From the NCBI GenBank assembly GCA_964503455.1, contig CAZCZR010000066.1:1-9785 (forward strand): a DNA stretch of 9,785 nucleotides. Reading direction: 5' to 3'. A program made the translations under genes and the position numbers. Numbering within the stretch: the first letter of the stretch is position 1; each line of letters opens with the position of its first letter. The notes beneath the pieces are model-generated. The model did not search any database, was not told the DNA's origin, and was given only the letters and a program-made list of their open reading frames with translations. The DNA comes from CAZCZR01 sp964503455 (GTDB taxonomy: Bacteria; Bacillota; Clostridia; UBA1381). Below, piece after piece: positions 1-6,463 of this stretch.

Positions 1-35
1 TTATGAATTTTTTACATATACGGATGAAAAAACTA

Positions 36-64
36 TTGACAACGGCAGTTTGATGTGCTATAAT
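36..64 (+). promoter_or_regulatory. Sigma-A promoter of the ylxM-ffh operon
   Basis: The -35 box TTGACA (36-41) and the -10 box TATAAT (59-64) are both perfect consensus and are separated by 17 bp. A TG dinucleotide at 56-57 makes an extended -10. Transcription should start near 71, giving a leader of about 55 nt before the ylxM start. A 10-bp inverted repeat (11-20 and 68-77) brackets the promoter. Confidence 0.9.
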
Positions 65-83
65 ACATATATGTAAAGAAAAA

Positions 84-119
84 GACCTTTACAAAGGCGG
101 TGACCTTTACAGAGGAGGA
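84..119 (+). repeat. 18-nt tandem duplication in the ylxM leader
   Basis: Two adjacent 18-nt units, 84-101 (GACCTTTACAAAGGCGGT) and 102-119 (GACCTTTACAGAGGAGGA), match at 15 of 18 positions, and the first 10 are identical. The second unit carries the ylxM Shine-Dalgarno (AGGAGG, 113-118). CTTTACA in either unit can pair with TGTAAAG at 72-78, and AAAGG (93-97) can pair with CCTTT (104-108), so competing small hairpins are possible. No function is known. Confidence 0.6.
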
Positions 120-125
120 TTGCCT

Positions 126-467
126 GTGAGCAAGGATTTAAGCATGGCGGTGCTGCTGGATTTATACGGCAGCCTTCTGACAGAAAAGCAATTAGATGCG
201 CTTGACCTTTATTATAATCAGGATTTTTCTCTGTCGGAGATAGCCGAAAATGATGATATATCACGTCAGGGTGTGCGCGATGCAATAAAGCGCGGCGAAA
301 AGCAGCTTATTCAGCTTGAGGAAAAGCTCGGCTTAAAGCGCATACAAGACGGTCTTGACAAGATATGCGAAGCCGCGGACAGGCTTGCGGTATCGGATAT
401 AAGCGGTGAAGCAAAAAAACTGGCGCTTGATATAAAAAGCACAGCATCAAAGCTTCGCGCGGACTGA
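126..467 (+). CDS. ylxM: YlxM-family putative helix-turn-helix DNA-binding protein
   Basis: This is a 113-aa protein of the YlxM/p13 family, which is typically encoded just upstream of ffh in Firmicutes and has been linked to the signal recognition particle pathway. The first ~70 residues hold the family signature: LLDLYGSLLTEKQ, then LDLYYNQDFSLSEIAE, and a sigma-70 region-4-like helix-turn-helix (DISRQGVRDAIKRGEKQL). The C-terminal ~40 residues are helical and Lys/Asp-rich, making this copy a little longer than some homologues. I chose the GTG at 126 because AGGAGG at 113-118 sits 7 nt upstream; the in-frame TTG at 120 is only 1 nt from that site. The gene lies 26 nt before ffh and is cotranscribed with it. 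Family assignment is strong; the biochemical role is inferred from context. Confidence 0.92.
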   Translation: MSKDLSMAVLLDLYGSLLTEKQLDALDLYYNQDFSLSEIAENDDISRQGVRDAIKRGEKQLIQLEEKLGLKRIQDGLDKICEAADRLAVSDISGEAKKLALDIKSTASKLRAD

Positions 468-493
468 TATTTTTGACGAAAGGAGTATGACGT

Positions 494-1837
494 ATGGCAT
501 TTGAAAGTCTGGGCGATAAGCTTCAGGGAGTGTTTAAAAAGCTCAGAGGCAAGGGGAAGCTTACCGAAAAAGACATAAAAGACGCTATGCGCGAAGTCAA
601 GCTTGCGCTTCTGGAGGCTGACGTCAACTTCAAGGTAGTCAAGGATTTTGTGGCATCCATATCCGAAAAGGCGCTCGGAGCCGAGATAATGGAATCGCTT
701 ACCCCGGGGCAGCAGATCGTAAAGATCGTTAACGATGAGCTAACAGAGCTTATGGGCGGCGAGTACAAGCAGATAGAATTTGCGAAACAGCCCCCAACGG
801 TGATAATGCTGTGCGGTCTGCAGGGAGCAGGAAAAACAACGGCGGCGGGCAAGCTTTCGGTATTTCTGAAAAAGACCATGGACAAACGTCCGCTTATGGC
901 GGCGTGTGATATATACCGTCCGGCTGCCATAAAGCAGCTGCAGGTGCTTGGCGAGCAGACAAAGACGCCGGTATTCTCACTTGGTTCGGACGCAAGTCCG
1001 GTTGAGATAGCAAGACAGGCTGTCGAACACGCGGCAAAGCACGGCAATGATCCGGTGATACTTGATACGGCGGGACGTCTGCATATAGACGAGCAGCTCA
1101 TGGAAGAGCTGAAGAATATAAAATCGGCTGTAAATCCGAACGAGATATTTCTTGTTGTGGACGCGATGACAGGTCAGGATGCCGTAAACGTTGCAAAGAC
1201 TTTTAATGAAACGCTGGATATTTCGGGCGTGATACTTTCAAAGCTTGATGGCGATACCAGAGGCGGAGCGGCGCTGTCTGTAAGACATATTACCGGCAAG
1301 CCGATAAAATTCGCGTCTGTGGGAGAGAAGCTTTCGGATCTTGAAGCGTTCCATCCGGACAGAATGGCGTCGAGGATACTCGGCATGGGCGACGTGCTCA
1401 CCCTTATCGACAGAGCGCAGGAGGCGATCGACGATAAAAAGGCGGCGGAGCTTGAGGCGAAGATACGTAAGCAGCAGTTTGATCTTGAGGACTTCTTGGA
1501 ACAGCTCAAACAGATAAAGAAGATGGGTTCTTTTTCGCAGATACTCGGTATGCTGCCGGGCATGGATAAGAAGATGCTTGATCAGGTTGACACGCCGGAA
1601 AATGAGAAACGTATGGTGCATCTTGAGGCGATAATACAGTCAATGACGCCTGAAGAAAGACGCAAACCGTCCGTAATAGGCGCGCAGCGCAAGATAAGAA
1701 TAGCAAAGGGCAGCGGAACACGGGTCCAGGATGTGAATCAGCTTCTCGGGCAGTTTTCCCAGATGCAGAAGATGATGAAGCAGTTTTCATCGCCCAAACA
1801 GCAAAAAATGCTCAAACGGCTGAGAAAAATGAAATAA
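494..1837 (+). CDS. ffh: Signal recognition particle GTPase Ffh
   Basis: This is a 447-aa SRP54-type protein. It binds signal peptides of nascent chains and SRP RNA and, with receptor FtsY, targets ribosomes to the membrane. The helical N domain covers about residues 1-95. The G domain follows, with P-loop GLQGAGKTT at 108-116, DTAGR at 191-195, SKLD at 249-252 (usually TKLD) and GDTRGG at 253-258 (usually GDARGG). The Met-rich M domain runs from about residue 295 to the end: MGSFSQILGMLPGM at about 344-357 and a basic Met/Gln-rich tail that would contact SRP RNA and signal peptides. Length is normal for the family. AGGAG at 481-485 lies 8 nt before the ATG. The SRP RNA gene is not in this window. 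The Ser and Thr substitutions are conservative and do not suggest loss of function. Confidence 0.98.
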   Translation: MAFESLGDKLQGVFKKLRGKGKLTEKDIKDAMREVKLALLEADVNFKVVKDFVASISEKALGAEIMESLTPGQQIVKIVNDELTELMGGEYKQIEFAKQPPTVIMLCGLQGAGKTTAAGKLSVFLKKTMDKRPLMAACDIYRPAAIKQLQVLGEQTKTPVFSLGSDASPVEIARQAVEHAAKHGNDPVILDTAGRLHIDEQLMEELKNIKSAVNPNEIFLVVDAMTGQDAVNVAKTFNETLDISGVILSKLDGDTRGGAALSVRHITGKPIKFASVGEKLSDLEAFHPDRMASRILGMGDVLTLIDRAQEAIDDKKAAELEAKIRKQQFDLEDFLEQLKQIKKMGSFSQILGMLPGMDKKMLDQVDTPENEKRMVHLEAIIQSMTPEERRKPSVIGAQRKIRIAKGSGTRVQDVNQLLGQFSQMQKMMKQFSSPKQQKMLKRLRKMK

Positions 1838-1906
1838 CACAGTTATAAACGGCGGACAAGCCTTTATATATAAAATATGCATAAAAAATTTCGGAGGTGA
1901 ATTGAA

Positions 1907-2149
1907 ATGGCAGTAAAAATCAGATTAAGAAGAATGGGTGCTAAGAAGGCTCCTTTTTATAGAGTCGTTGTGGCTGACTCGAGATACCCCAGAAACGGAA
2001 GATTTATTGAGGAAATTGGCACATACAACCCGTTGACTGATCCGGCTACGGTCAATATTGACGCTGAAGCGGCAAAGAAATGGATTAGCAACGGCGCTCA
2101 ACCCACGGACACTGTTAAGGCTCTATTAAAGAAGTCTAACATCCTGTAA
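1907..2149 (+). CDS. rpsP: 30S ribosomal protein S16
   Basis: This is an 80-aa S16 protein, which binds 16S rRNA in the body of the small subunit and helps late 30S assembly. The N-terminal signature VKIRLRRMGAKKAPFYRVVV is typical, followed by ADSRYPRNGRFIEEIGTYNP and the GAQPTDTV segment. The length is normal for the short Firmicute form. A strong GGAGGT (1893-1898) precedes the ATG by 8 nt, as expected for a highly translated ribosomal gene. The 69-nt gap after ffh shows no convincing promoter or terminator, so readthrough from ffh is likely. khpA follows after 13 nt. Confidence 0.98.
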   Translation: MAVKIRLRRMGAKKAPFYRVVVADSRYPRNGRFIEEIGTYNPLTDPATVNIDAEAAKKWISNGAQPTDTVKALLKKSNIL

Positions 2150-2162
2150 GTCGGAGGACATT

Positions 2163-2393
2163 ATGGAAGAAGTATTGGAACTCATAGCAAAGACCTTGGT
2201 TGACGAACCTGACAAGGTTGAGGTCAGACAGGTTGACGGAGAACAATCCGTTATACTCGAATTGCGTGTGGCGGAAAGTGATATGGGCAAGGTCATAGGC
2301 AAGCAGGGCAGAATAGCAAAGGCTATACGCACTGTTGTCAAAGCAGCCGCAAGCCGTGAAAATAAGCGTGTTGTGGTTGAGATCTTGCAGTAA
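2163..2393 (+). CDS. khpA: KH-domain RNA-binding protein KhpA (YlqC family)
   Basis: This 76-aa single-KH-domain protein matches the YlqC/KhpA family, usually found between rpsP and rimM in Firmicutes. The KH motif is clear: an acidic N-terminus (MEEVLELIAKTLVDEPDKVEV), a beta strand, then VIGKQGRIAKAIRTVVKAAA carrying the GxxG loop (GKQG), and a final strand KRVVVEIL. In streptococci KhpA pairs with KhpB (EloR/Jag) as an RNA chaperone affecting cell elongation; whether it does so here is inference. GGAGG at 2153-2157 is well placed. A hairpin with a short U run follows directly, so the first transcription unit may partly end here. Confidence 0.95.
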   Translation: MEEVLELIAKTLVDEPDKVEVRQVDGEQSVILELRVAESDMGKVIGKQGRIAKAIRTVVKAAASRENKRVVVEILQ

Positions 2394-2400
2394 ATGTTAC

Positions 2401-2432
2401 GGGGACTGTTACTACGTGTAGCAGTCTCTTTT
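2401..2432 (+). terminator. Intrinsic terminator or attenuator between khpA and rimM
   Basis: GGGACTGTTAC (2402-2412) pairs with GTAGCAGTCTC (2418-2428) around a 5-nt TACGT loop. This is 11 consecutive pairs with two G-U wobbles, followed by TTTT (2429-2432). The U run is short, so partial termination is more likely than a full stop, because rimM and trmD have no obvious promoter of their own. Confidence 0.72.
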
Positions 2433-2469
2433 CACTATTGGCATCTTAGGAAAGGTTACGGTTGTAATT

Positions 2470-2979
2470 ATGGATATGCTTGAGGTTGGAAAAATAGTAA
2501 ATACCCACGGCTTGCGCGGCGAAGTAAAGGTTGTGGCGTGGACGGATTCTCCCGAAGTTTTTGAAGATCTTGAAGAGGTGTACGCCGAAAGAAGAGGCGA
2601 AAAGACCAAGCTGACGCTTCGCGGCATAAAATACCAGAAGAACAATATAATAGCAAAGTTTTCGGAGATAGATTCAATAGAGGACGCGGAAAAGTATAAA
2701 AACGCGGTGCTTTTTGCCAAACGCGAGGCTTTGGGCGAGCTGCCGGAGGGCGTATATTATATAAAGGATCTGATAGGACTTAAAGCGGTTTCTGACGAGG
2801 GAGAAACTCTCGGATATGTAAAGGACGTGTTTTCAACAGGCAGCAATGATGTATATGTTGTGGAGCGCACTGGGAAAAGAGATCTGCTTTTGCCTGTAAT
2901 AGACGAAGTGATTTTAAATGTTGATATACCCGGAGGGACGGTCGCGGTGCATATGCTGGAAGGGCTTGACGAGCTATGA
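2470..2979 (+). CDS. rimM: Ribosome maturation factor RimM
   Basis: This 169-aa protein is the 16S rRNA-processing factor that binds S19 and assists maturation of the 30S head. The N-terminal RimM beta-barrel begins with LEVGKIVNTHGLRGEVKVV, the family signature. The C-terminal PRC-barrel starts near residue 95 (GVYYIKDLIGLKAV) and includes TGSNDVYVVERTGKRDLLLP and the closing VIDEVILNVDIPGGTVAVHM. Length is typical. The Shine-Dalgarno is weak: AGGAAAGG at 2449-2456 lies 13 nt from the ATG at 2470, and a second in-frame ATG at 2476 is possible. The stop codon overlaps the trmD start, indicating translational coupling. Confidence 0.96.
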   Translation: MDMLEVGKIVNTHGLRGEVKVVAWTDSPEVFEDLEEVYAERRGEKTKLTLRGIKYQKNNIIAKFSEIDSIEDAEKYKNAVLFAKREALGELPEGVYYIKDLIGLKAVSDEGETLGYVKDVFSTGSNDVYVVERTGKRDLLLPVIDEVILNVDIPGGTVAVHMLEGLDEL

Positions 2980-3728
2980 TGAAATTTGACGTGCTGACAC
3001 TGTTCCCCGATATGTTTGAAGCGGTTCTGGGTGACAGTATCATCGGCAGAGCGCGGGACAAGGGACTTTTGCGGCTGAGGTTTACAGATATACGCGACTA
3101 TTCCGGCAACAAGCACCGTCAGGTTGACGATTACCCTTACAGCGGAGGCGGCGGTATGCTTATGAAGCCGGAGCCTGTGTATAACGCCTACAAAAGCATC
3201 ACCGAAGGACTTGATTACAAACCTCTTACGATATATATGTCGCCGCAGGGAAGAGTGTTCAACCAGAATATTGCAAAGGAGCTTTTGCAGGTGCCGAACG
3301 AGCATATCGTGCTGCTTTGCGGACATTATGAGGGGATTGACCAAAGAGTTCTTGACGAGATAGCGGATATGGAGCTTTCTATAGGCGATTTCGTGCTTAC
3401 GGGCGGTGAGATACCTGCCATGGCTGTAATAGACACTGTGTCGCGTCTGATACCCGGCGTACTCGCATCGGAGGGAGCGTACCAAAACGAGTCCCATTAC
3501 AGCGGACTTTTGGAATACCCGCAGTACACGCGTCCGGCTGAGTTTCACGGTGTAGGCATACCCGATATACTTTTATCCGGACATCATGCCAATATAGAAA
3601 AATGGAAGCGGCATGAAGCGCTGAAAAACACCCTTAAAAAGCGCCCCGATATGCTCAAAAGTGCAGAACTTACGGAAGATGACATAAAATATCTGACAGA
3701 ACTCAAAAACAACGGACAGGATCTTTAA
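2976..3728 (+). CDS. trmD: tRNA (guanine-N1-)-methyltransferase TrmD
   Basis: This 250-aa SPOUT-class enzyme uses S-adenosylmethionine to make m1G37 in tRNAs with G36, preventing +1 frameshifting. Visible motifs are FDVLTLFPDMF near the N-terminus, PYSGGGGMLM at 54-63, GHYEGIDQRV at 116-125 and SIGDFVLTGGE at 135-145, which forms the trefoil-knot cofactor site. IPGVL and YPQYTRP follow. The catalytic Arg154 of the E. coli enzyme corresponds to Arg157. The position of the catalytic Asp169 appears to be Glu172 (NESHYSGLLE), from hand alignment. The ATG at 2976 overlaps the rimM stop in an ATGA arrangement; the adjacent ATG at 2979 is an alternative. The gene closes the housekeeping cluster and no rplS follows. 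Confidence 0.97.
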   Translation: MMKFDVLTLFPDMFEAVLGDSIIGRARDKGLLRLRFTDIRDYSGNKHRQVDDYPYSGGGGMLMKPEPVYNAYKSITEGLDYKPLTIYMSPQGRVFNQNIAKELLQVPNEHIVLLCGHYEGIDQRVLDEIADMELSIGDFVLTGGEIPAMAVIDTVSRLIPGVLASEGAYQNESHYSGLLEYPQYTRPAEFHGVGIPDILLSGHHANIEKWKRHEALKNTLKKRPDMLKSAELTEDDIKYLTELKNNGQDL

Positions 3729-3767
3729 TTTTGTCGCAATTTTGCCATGTTTAAACAGAAAAACCGC

Positions 3768-3796
3768 TTGACACGGACAGAAAAATATAGTATAAT
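3768..3796 (+). promoter_or_regulatory. Sigma-A promoter of the riboswitch-mntP unit
   Basis: TTGACA (3768-3773) and TATAAT (3791-3796) are both perfect consensus with a 17-bp spacer. The predicted start near 3803 lies just ahead of the riboswitch aptamer, so the whole aptamer would be in the transcript. It makes mntP independent of the trmD transcript. Confidence 0.92.
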
Positions 3797-3810
3797 TATA
3801 TTAATAAGAA

Positions 3811-3903
3811 CTCCAAGAGGGAGTAGTCGGCGTAGAAATATGCGGCAATATCGACATAATGGCGAAAACGCCCGGTATTGCCTTAAATGATGAGACTCAC
3901 GGA
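3811..3903 (+). promoter_or_regulatory. yybP-ykoY family manganese riboswitch aptamer
   Basis: The core strings AGGGAGUAG (3818-3826) and GAUGAGA (3889-3895) match the conserved internal loop of the yybP-ykoY family. Between them a GCGUA-GAAA-UAUGC hairpin (3830-3843) carries a GNRA tetraloop. A 10-bp helix (3844-3853 with 3873-3882) encloses a 7-nt ACAUAAU bulge (3854-3860) and a GGCG-AAAA-CGCC cap (3861-3872). This reproduces the two-legged architecture of the aptamer. P1 is short: GAG (3817-3819) pairs with CUC (3896-3898), then a 2x2 mismatch, then UCC with GGA. The family binds Mn2+ and commonly controls mntP-type exporters; the gene downstream here is mntP. Confidence 0.88.
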
Positions 3904-3939
3904 CAGAAGAAAAAACTGTCTGCGGGTCTGTTTTATTTT
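3893..3939 (+). terminator. Riboswitch expression platform: intrinsic terminator
   Basis: AGACTCACGGACAG (3893-3906) pairs with CTGTCTGCGGGTCT (3916-3929): 14 positions with one A-C mismatch and two G-U pairs, a 9-nt A-rich loop, then GTTTTATTTT. Its first arm reuses the 3' strand of aptamer P1 (3896-3903) and part of the conserved GAGA loop. Metal-bound aptamer and terminator are therefore mutually exclusive, predicting readthrough into mntP when Mn2+ is high. Confidence 0.88.
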
Positions 3940-3965
3940 ATGACTTGAAATACAGGAGGGAAAGT

Positions 3966-4526
3966 ATGGGATTAGCGGAATTATTTATATTGGCTGTGGG
4001 ACTGTCGATGGATGCGTTTGCAGTGTCGATATGCAAGGGATTGTCACTGGGGAAGATAAAATTCAAGCATATGGTAACGGCGGGACTGTGGTTCGGCGGG
4101 TTTCAGGCGCTTATGCCGCTTATAGGCTATCTGCTTGGCAGCCGGTTCGCGTCTTTGGTTACTAAATACGATCACTGGATAGCATTTGTACTGCTCGTTC
4201 TTATAGGCGGCAATATGATAAAAGAGGCTGTGTCCGGCGATGAGGAGAGCCTTGACGCTTCTATGGATGTAAAAACAATGTTCCTGCTTGCGGTTGCGAC
4301 AAGCATAGACGCGCTTGCCGTTGGAGTTACATTTGCTTTTCTTTACGTTGCGATAGTGCCCGCGGTTATGCTTATAGGCGTTACCACCTTCGTATTTTCG
4401 GGCGCGGGAGTGAAGATCGGCAGTATTTTCGGCTCAAAATACAAGTCCAAGGCAGAGCTTTGCGGAGGTATAGTGCTTGTGATTTTGGGAGTGAAGATAC
4501 TTTTGGAGGGAGTAGGGATCATTTAA
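3966..4526 (+). CDS. mntP: Manganese efflux pump MntP
   Basis: This 186-aa integral membrane protein of the MntP (YebN, DUF204) family exports Mn2+. It is an internal duplication of three-helix units. Each repeat carries the conserved acidic signature: GLSMDAFAVSICKG with Asp16 and ATSIDALAVGVTFAF with Asp115. Hydrophobic segments lie at about residues 3-22, 36-58, 70-88, 106-128, 130-150 and 167-186, giving six membrane helices. Length matches the E. coli protein. The ATG at 3966 has AGGAGGG (3954-3960) 5 nt upstream; an earlier TTG at 3945 lies right behind the terminator and lacks a ribosome site. The Mn2+ riboswitch immediately upstream supports both function and regulation. Confidence 0.96.
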   Translation: MGLAELFILAVGLSMDAFAVSICKGLSLGKIKFKHMVTAGLWFGGFQALMPLIGYLLGSRFASLVTKYDHWIAFVLLVLIGGNMIKEAVSGDEESLDASMDVKTMFLLAVATSIDALAVGVTFAFLYVAIVPAVMLIGVTTFVFSGAGVKIGSIFGSKYKSKAELCGGIVLVILGVKILLEGVGII

Positions 4527-4575
4527 ACCATGTTAATATTTGCACGTTTTTCAATGTATTATATTAAAATATCAA

Positions 4576-4604
4576 TTGAAAACGAGGTAAAACTGTGATA
4601 TAAT
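4576..4604 (+). promoter_or_regulatory. Sigma-A promoter of the AraC-mannonate unit
   Basis: TTGAAA (4576-4581) and TATAAT (4599-4604) are spaced by 17 bp, with TG at 4596-4597 forming an extended -10. The start would fall near 4611, leaving a leader of about 70 nt. The surrounding 4527-4682 stretch is AT-rich and otherwise shows no clear terminator for mntP and no obvious operator. Confidence 0.82.
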
Positions 4605-4682
4605 GAACCTGTAAAAAGAAAATAACGGAAATATACTGGGGAGAAGAACAAGAAAGGGTCATTTCAAATTAACCGGGAGAAA

Positions 4683-5525
4683 ATGAATAAGAAAACATTC
4701 AGACAGTATGAGTCGTTTTACATCGACCATATATGCAACGGTAAGCATGATATGCCGGTACAGCATTACCATGACTCATATGAGATATATTTGCAGATGG
4801 CGGGAGAAAGATACGTATTTTTGGATAATATATGTCACATTCTCAAACAAGGAGATATTGCCGTGTTTAAGCCGTTTGATCTTCATTATGCGAAAAGCTT
4901 TGACGTAGAGCATTACGAGAGGTATGTTATCAACTGCCGGCCGGAGGAACTGTCGGTGCTTTTGCCGGAAAATGAGATAAAGAGTATTTCCGAGATGGAT
5001 TCATGTATACTTCATCCCAGTGACGAGGAGTACGATCTGCTTCTGAACTGTTTCCGCACGGCTGACGCGTTTTACAAAATGCACACGCCCATGCGCGCAA
5101 AGCTTGTGCAGGCATCGGTGTTTCAGATACTTTCCGTTGTGAGCCGTCTTGTGAACGACGCAAACAAGGTAAATGCTGAAGGTATGCCGCCTGTTATTGC
5201 GTCCATACTTGAATATATAAACGCAAATTACAATGAGCATATAACGCTTGATATGCTTTCAAAGAGAGTATATATGAGCAAGCAGCATATATGCAGGCTG
5301 TTTCATGCTTCAACGGGAGCCACGTTTTTGGAGTATTTGCAGAATGTGCGTCTTACAAAGGTGCATAGGATGCTTTATGAAACCGATATGCCGCTGCACG
5401 AGATTGCCGAGAGGACCGGCTTTTCCTCAACGGCGGCGATGACAAGGACTTTTAAAAGTATTTACAATATATCACCGAGAGATTTTCGGAAAAATAAAAA
5501 GGAGAGTAAGACATGGCTGAATTGA
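4683..5525 (+). CDS. AraC-family transcriptional regulator, cupin sensor
   Basis: This 280-aa regulator has an N-terminal cupin-like sugar-sensing domain (residues ~20-90; HYHDSYEIYLQMAGERYVF, LKQGDIAVFKPFDLHY). The C-terminal AraC/XylS DNA-binding domain spans ~173-272. It has two helix-turn-helix units: ITLDMLSKRVYMSKQHICRL and MPLHEIAERTGFSSTAAMTR, followed by FKSIYNISPRDFRK. No membrane segment is seen. GGGAG (4675-4679) precedes the ATG. The last 13 nt overlap the start of the mannonate oxidoreductase gene, so the two are translationally coupled. By context it probably activates hexuronate genes in response to glucuronate or a pathway intermediate. The ligand and operator cannot be read from sequence, so no symbol is given. 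Confidence 0.93.
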   Translation: MNKKTFRQYESFYIDHICNGKHDMPVQHYHDSYEIYLQMAGERYVFLDNICHILKQGDIAVFKPFDLHYAKSFDVEHYERYVINCRPEELSVLLPENEIKSISEMDSCILHPSDEEYDLLLNCFRTADAFYKMHTPMRAKLVQASVFQILSVVSRLVNDANKVNAEGMPPVIASILEYINANYNEHITLDMLSKRVYMSKQHICRLFHASTGATFLEYLQNVRLTKVHRMLYETDMPLHEIAERTGFSSTAAMTRTFKSIYNISPRDFRKNKKESKTWLN

Positions 5526-6346
5526 AAGACAAAGTAGTGGTTATAACCGGCGGAGCGGGTGTGCTTTGCTCGGCAATGGCGAGAGATCTTGCCGCACGCG
5601 GAGCGAAAGTCGCTCTTTTGGGAAGAACAGGGAAAAAGGTAGTCGCTTTGGCGGAGGAGCTTAAAGCAAAGGGGCAAGACGCTATAGGCATCGAGTGCAA
5701 CGTTTTAGACGTTGACAGTATCAAAAAGGCTCATAAAGAGGTGCTTGCGGTGTACGGTAAATGCGACGTGCTTATAAACGGCGCCGGAGGAAACAGTCCC
5801 GAAGCCTGCACGACTAACGAAGCATACGCTCCCGGTGATATTGAAAATGAGGACATCAAGTCATTTTTTGACCTTACAAAGAAAGGCTTTGACAGCGTAT
5901 TCGGCTTGAACCTGACGGGAACGGTGCTGCCGACGCAGGAATTTGCTCTCGATATGCTTGAAGGTGGCGGCAATATCCTGAATATATCCTCCATGAGCGC
6001 GTATTCGCCGTTGACAAAGGTTCCGGCGTATTCGGCAGCGAAGGCGGGTATATCAAATCTGACAAGCTGGCTTGCGGTCCATTTTGCGGATTCGGGAATA
6101 AGAGTAAACGCTATAGCGCCGGGCTTCTTCCTTACAGAGCAGAACAGGACTTTGCTTACAAATCCCGACGGCTCGCTTACGCCCAGAGCCGTTAAGGTAA
6201 TGAACAAAACGCCCATGAACCGTTTCGGCAAACCTGAGGAGCTTCTCGGCGCTGTGCGTTTTCTTATAGACGATGACGAGGCGGGATTTATAACGGGAAT
6301 AACAATGCCAATTGACGGCGGCTTTATGGCATACAGCGGTGTCTGA
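5513..6346 (+). CDS. uxuB: D-mannonate oxidoreductase, SDR family (fructuronate reductase)
   Basis: This 277-aa short-chain dehydrogenase matches the SDR-type D-mannonate oxidoreductase found beside uxuA in Gram-positives (B. subtilis YjmF type), which is unrelated in fold to E. coli UxuB. It would reduce D-fructuronate to D-mannonate with NADH. The nucleotide site is the variant TGGAGVLCSA (12-21), not the canonical TGxxxGxG; Val-Leu-Cys there is typical of this subgroup. INGAGGN (88-94) replaces NNAG. The catalytic set is Asn133, Ser160, Tyr173 and Lys177 (YSAAK). The insertion around 95-125 and the ending TGITMPIDGGFMAYSGV also fit. GGAG (5501-5504) lies 8 nt before the ATG, inside the regulator gene. 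Substrate assignment leans on the uxuA neighbour; another sugar-acid reductase is the main alternative. Confidence 0.88.
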   Translation: MAELKDKVVVITGGAGVLCSAMARDLAARGAKVALLGRTGKKVVALAEELKAKGQDAIGIECNVLDVDSIKKAHKEVLAVYGKCDVLINGAGGNSPEACTTNEAYAPGDIENEDIKSFFDLTKKGFDSVFGLNLTGTVLPTQEFALDMLEGGGNILNISSMSAYSPLTKVPAYSAAKAGISNLTSWLAVHFADSGIRVNAIAPGFFLTEQNRTLLTNPDGSLTPRAVKVMNKTPMNRFGKPEELLGAVRFLIDDDEAGFITGITMPIDGGFMAYSGV

Positions 6347-6358
6347 GTTAAGCATTGG

Positions 6359-6396
6359 CGGAGGCTCAACGAAAGGAATATTCACGTTAGCCTCCG
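6359..6396 (+). other. Stable hairpin after the mannonate oxidoreductase gene
   Basis: CGGAGGCT (6359-6366) pairs perfectly with AGCCTCCG (6389-6396). After a bulged C, AACG (6368-6371) pairs with CGTT (6385-6388) around a 13-nt loop. It starts 12 nt after the stop codon. There is no U run directly behind it, but a small TCGC-GCGT-GCGA hairpin followed by seven T (6409-6427) lies 12 nt further on. It could protect or shape the 3' end of the upstream message. Confidence 0.55.
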
Positions 6397-6463
6397 GCAG
6401 GATTAAATTCGCGCGTGCGATTTTTTTGCTCGACTGTGTCTTGAAAACGCATATGCGCAATAA

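Noticed and set aside
100..129. Nine-codon GTG leader ORF ending in TGA over the ylxM GTG start.
   Set aside because: The only SD-like sequence ahead of it (AAAGG, 93-97) is 2 nt from the GTG, too close to work, and the overlap can arise from the tandem duplication.
2757..3548. Long open frame on the - strand opposite rimM and trmD (263 codons).
   Set aside because: It lies wholly antisense to two well-conserved genes, its translation has no recognisable motifs, and it has low-complexity basic and Ser-rich runs typical of shadow frames.
4532..4567. AT-only inverted repeat TTAATAT/ATATTAA after mntP as a terminator.
   Set aside because: The stem is seven A-T pairs with a 22-nt loop and no U run; expected by chance in such AT-rich DNA.
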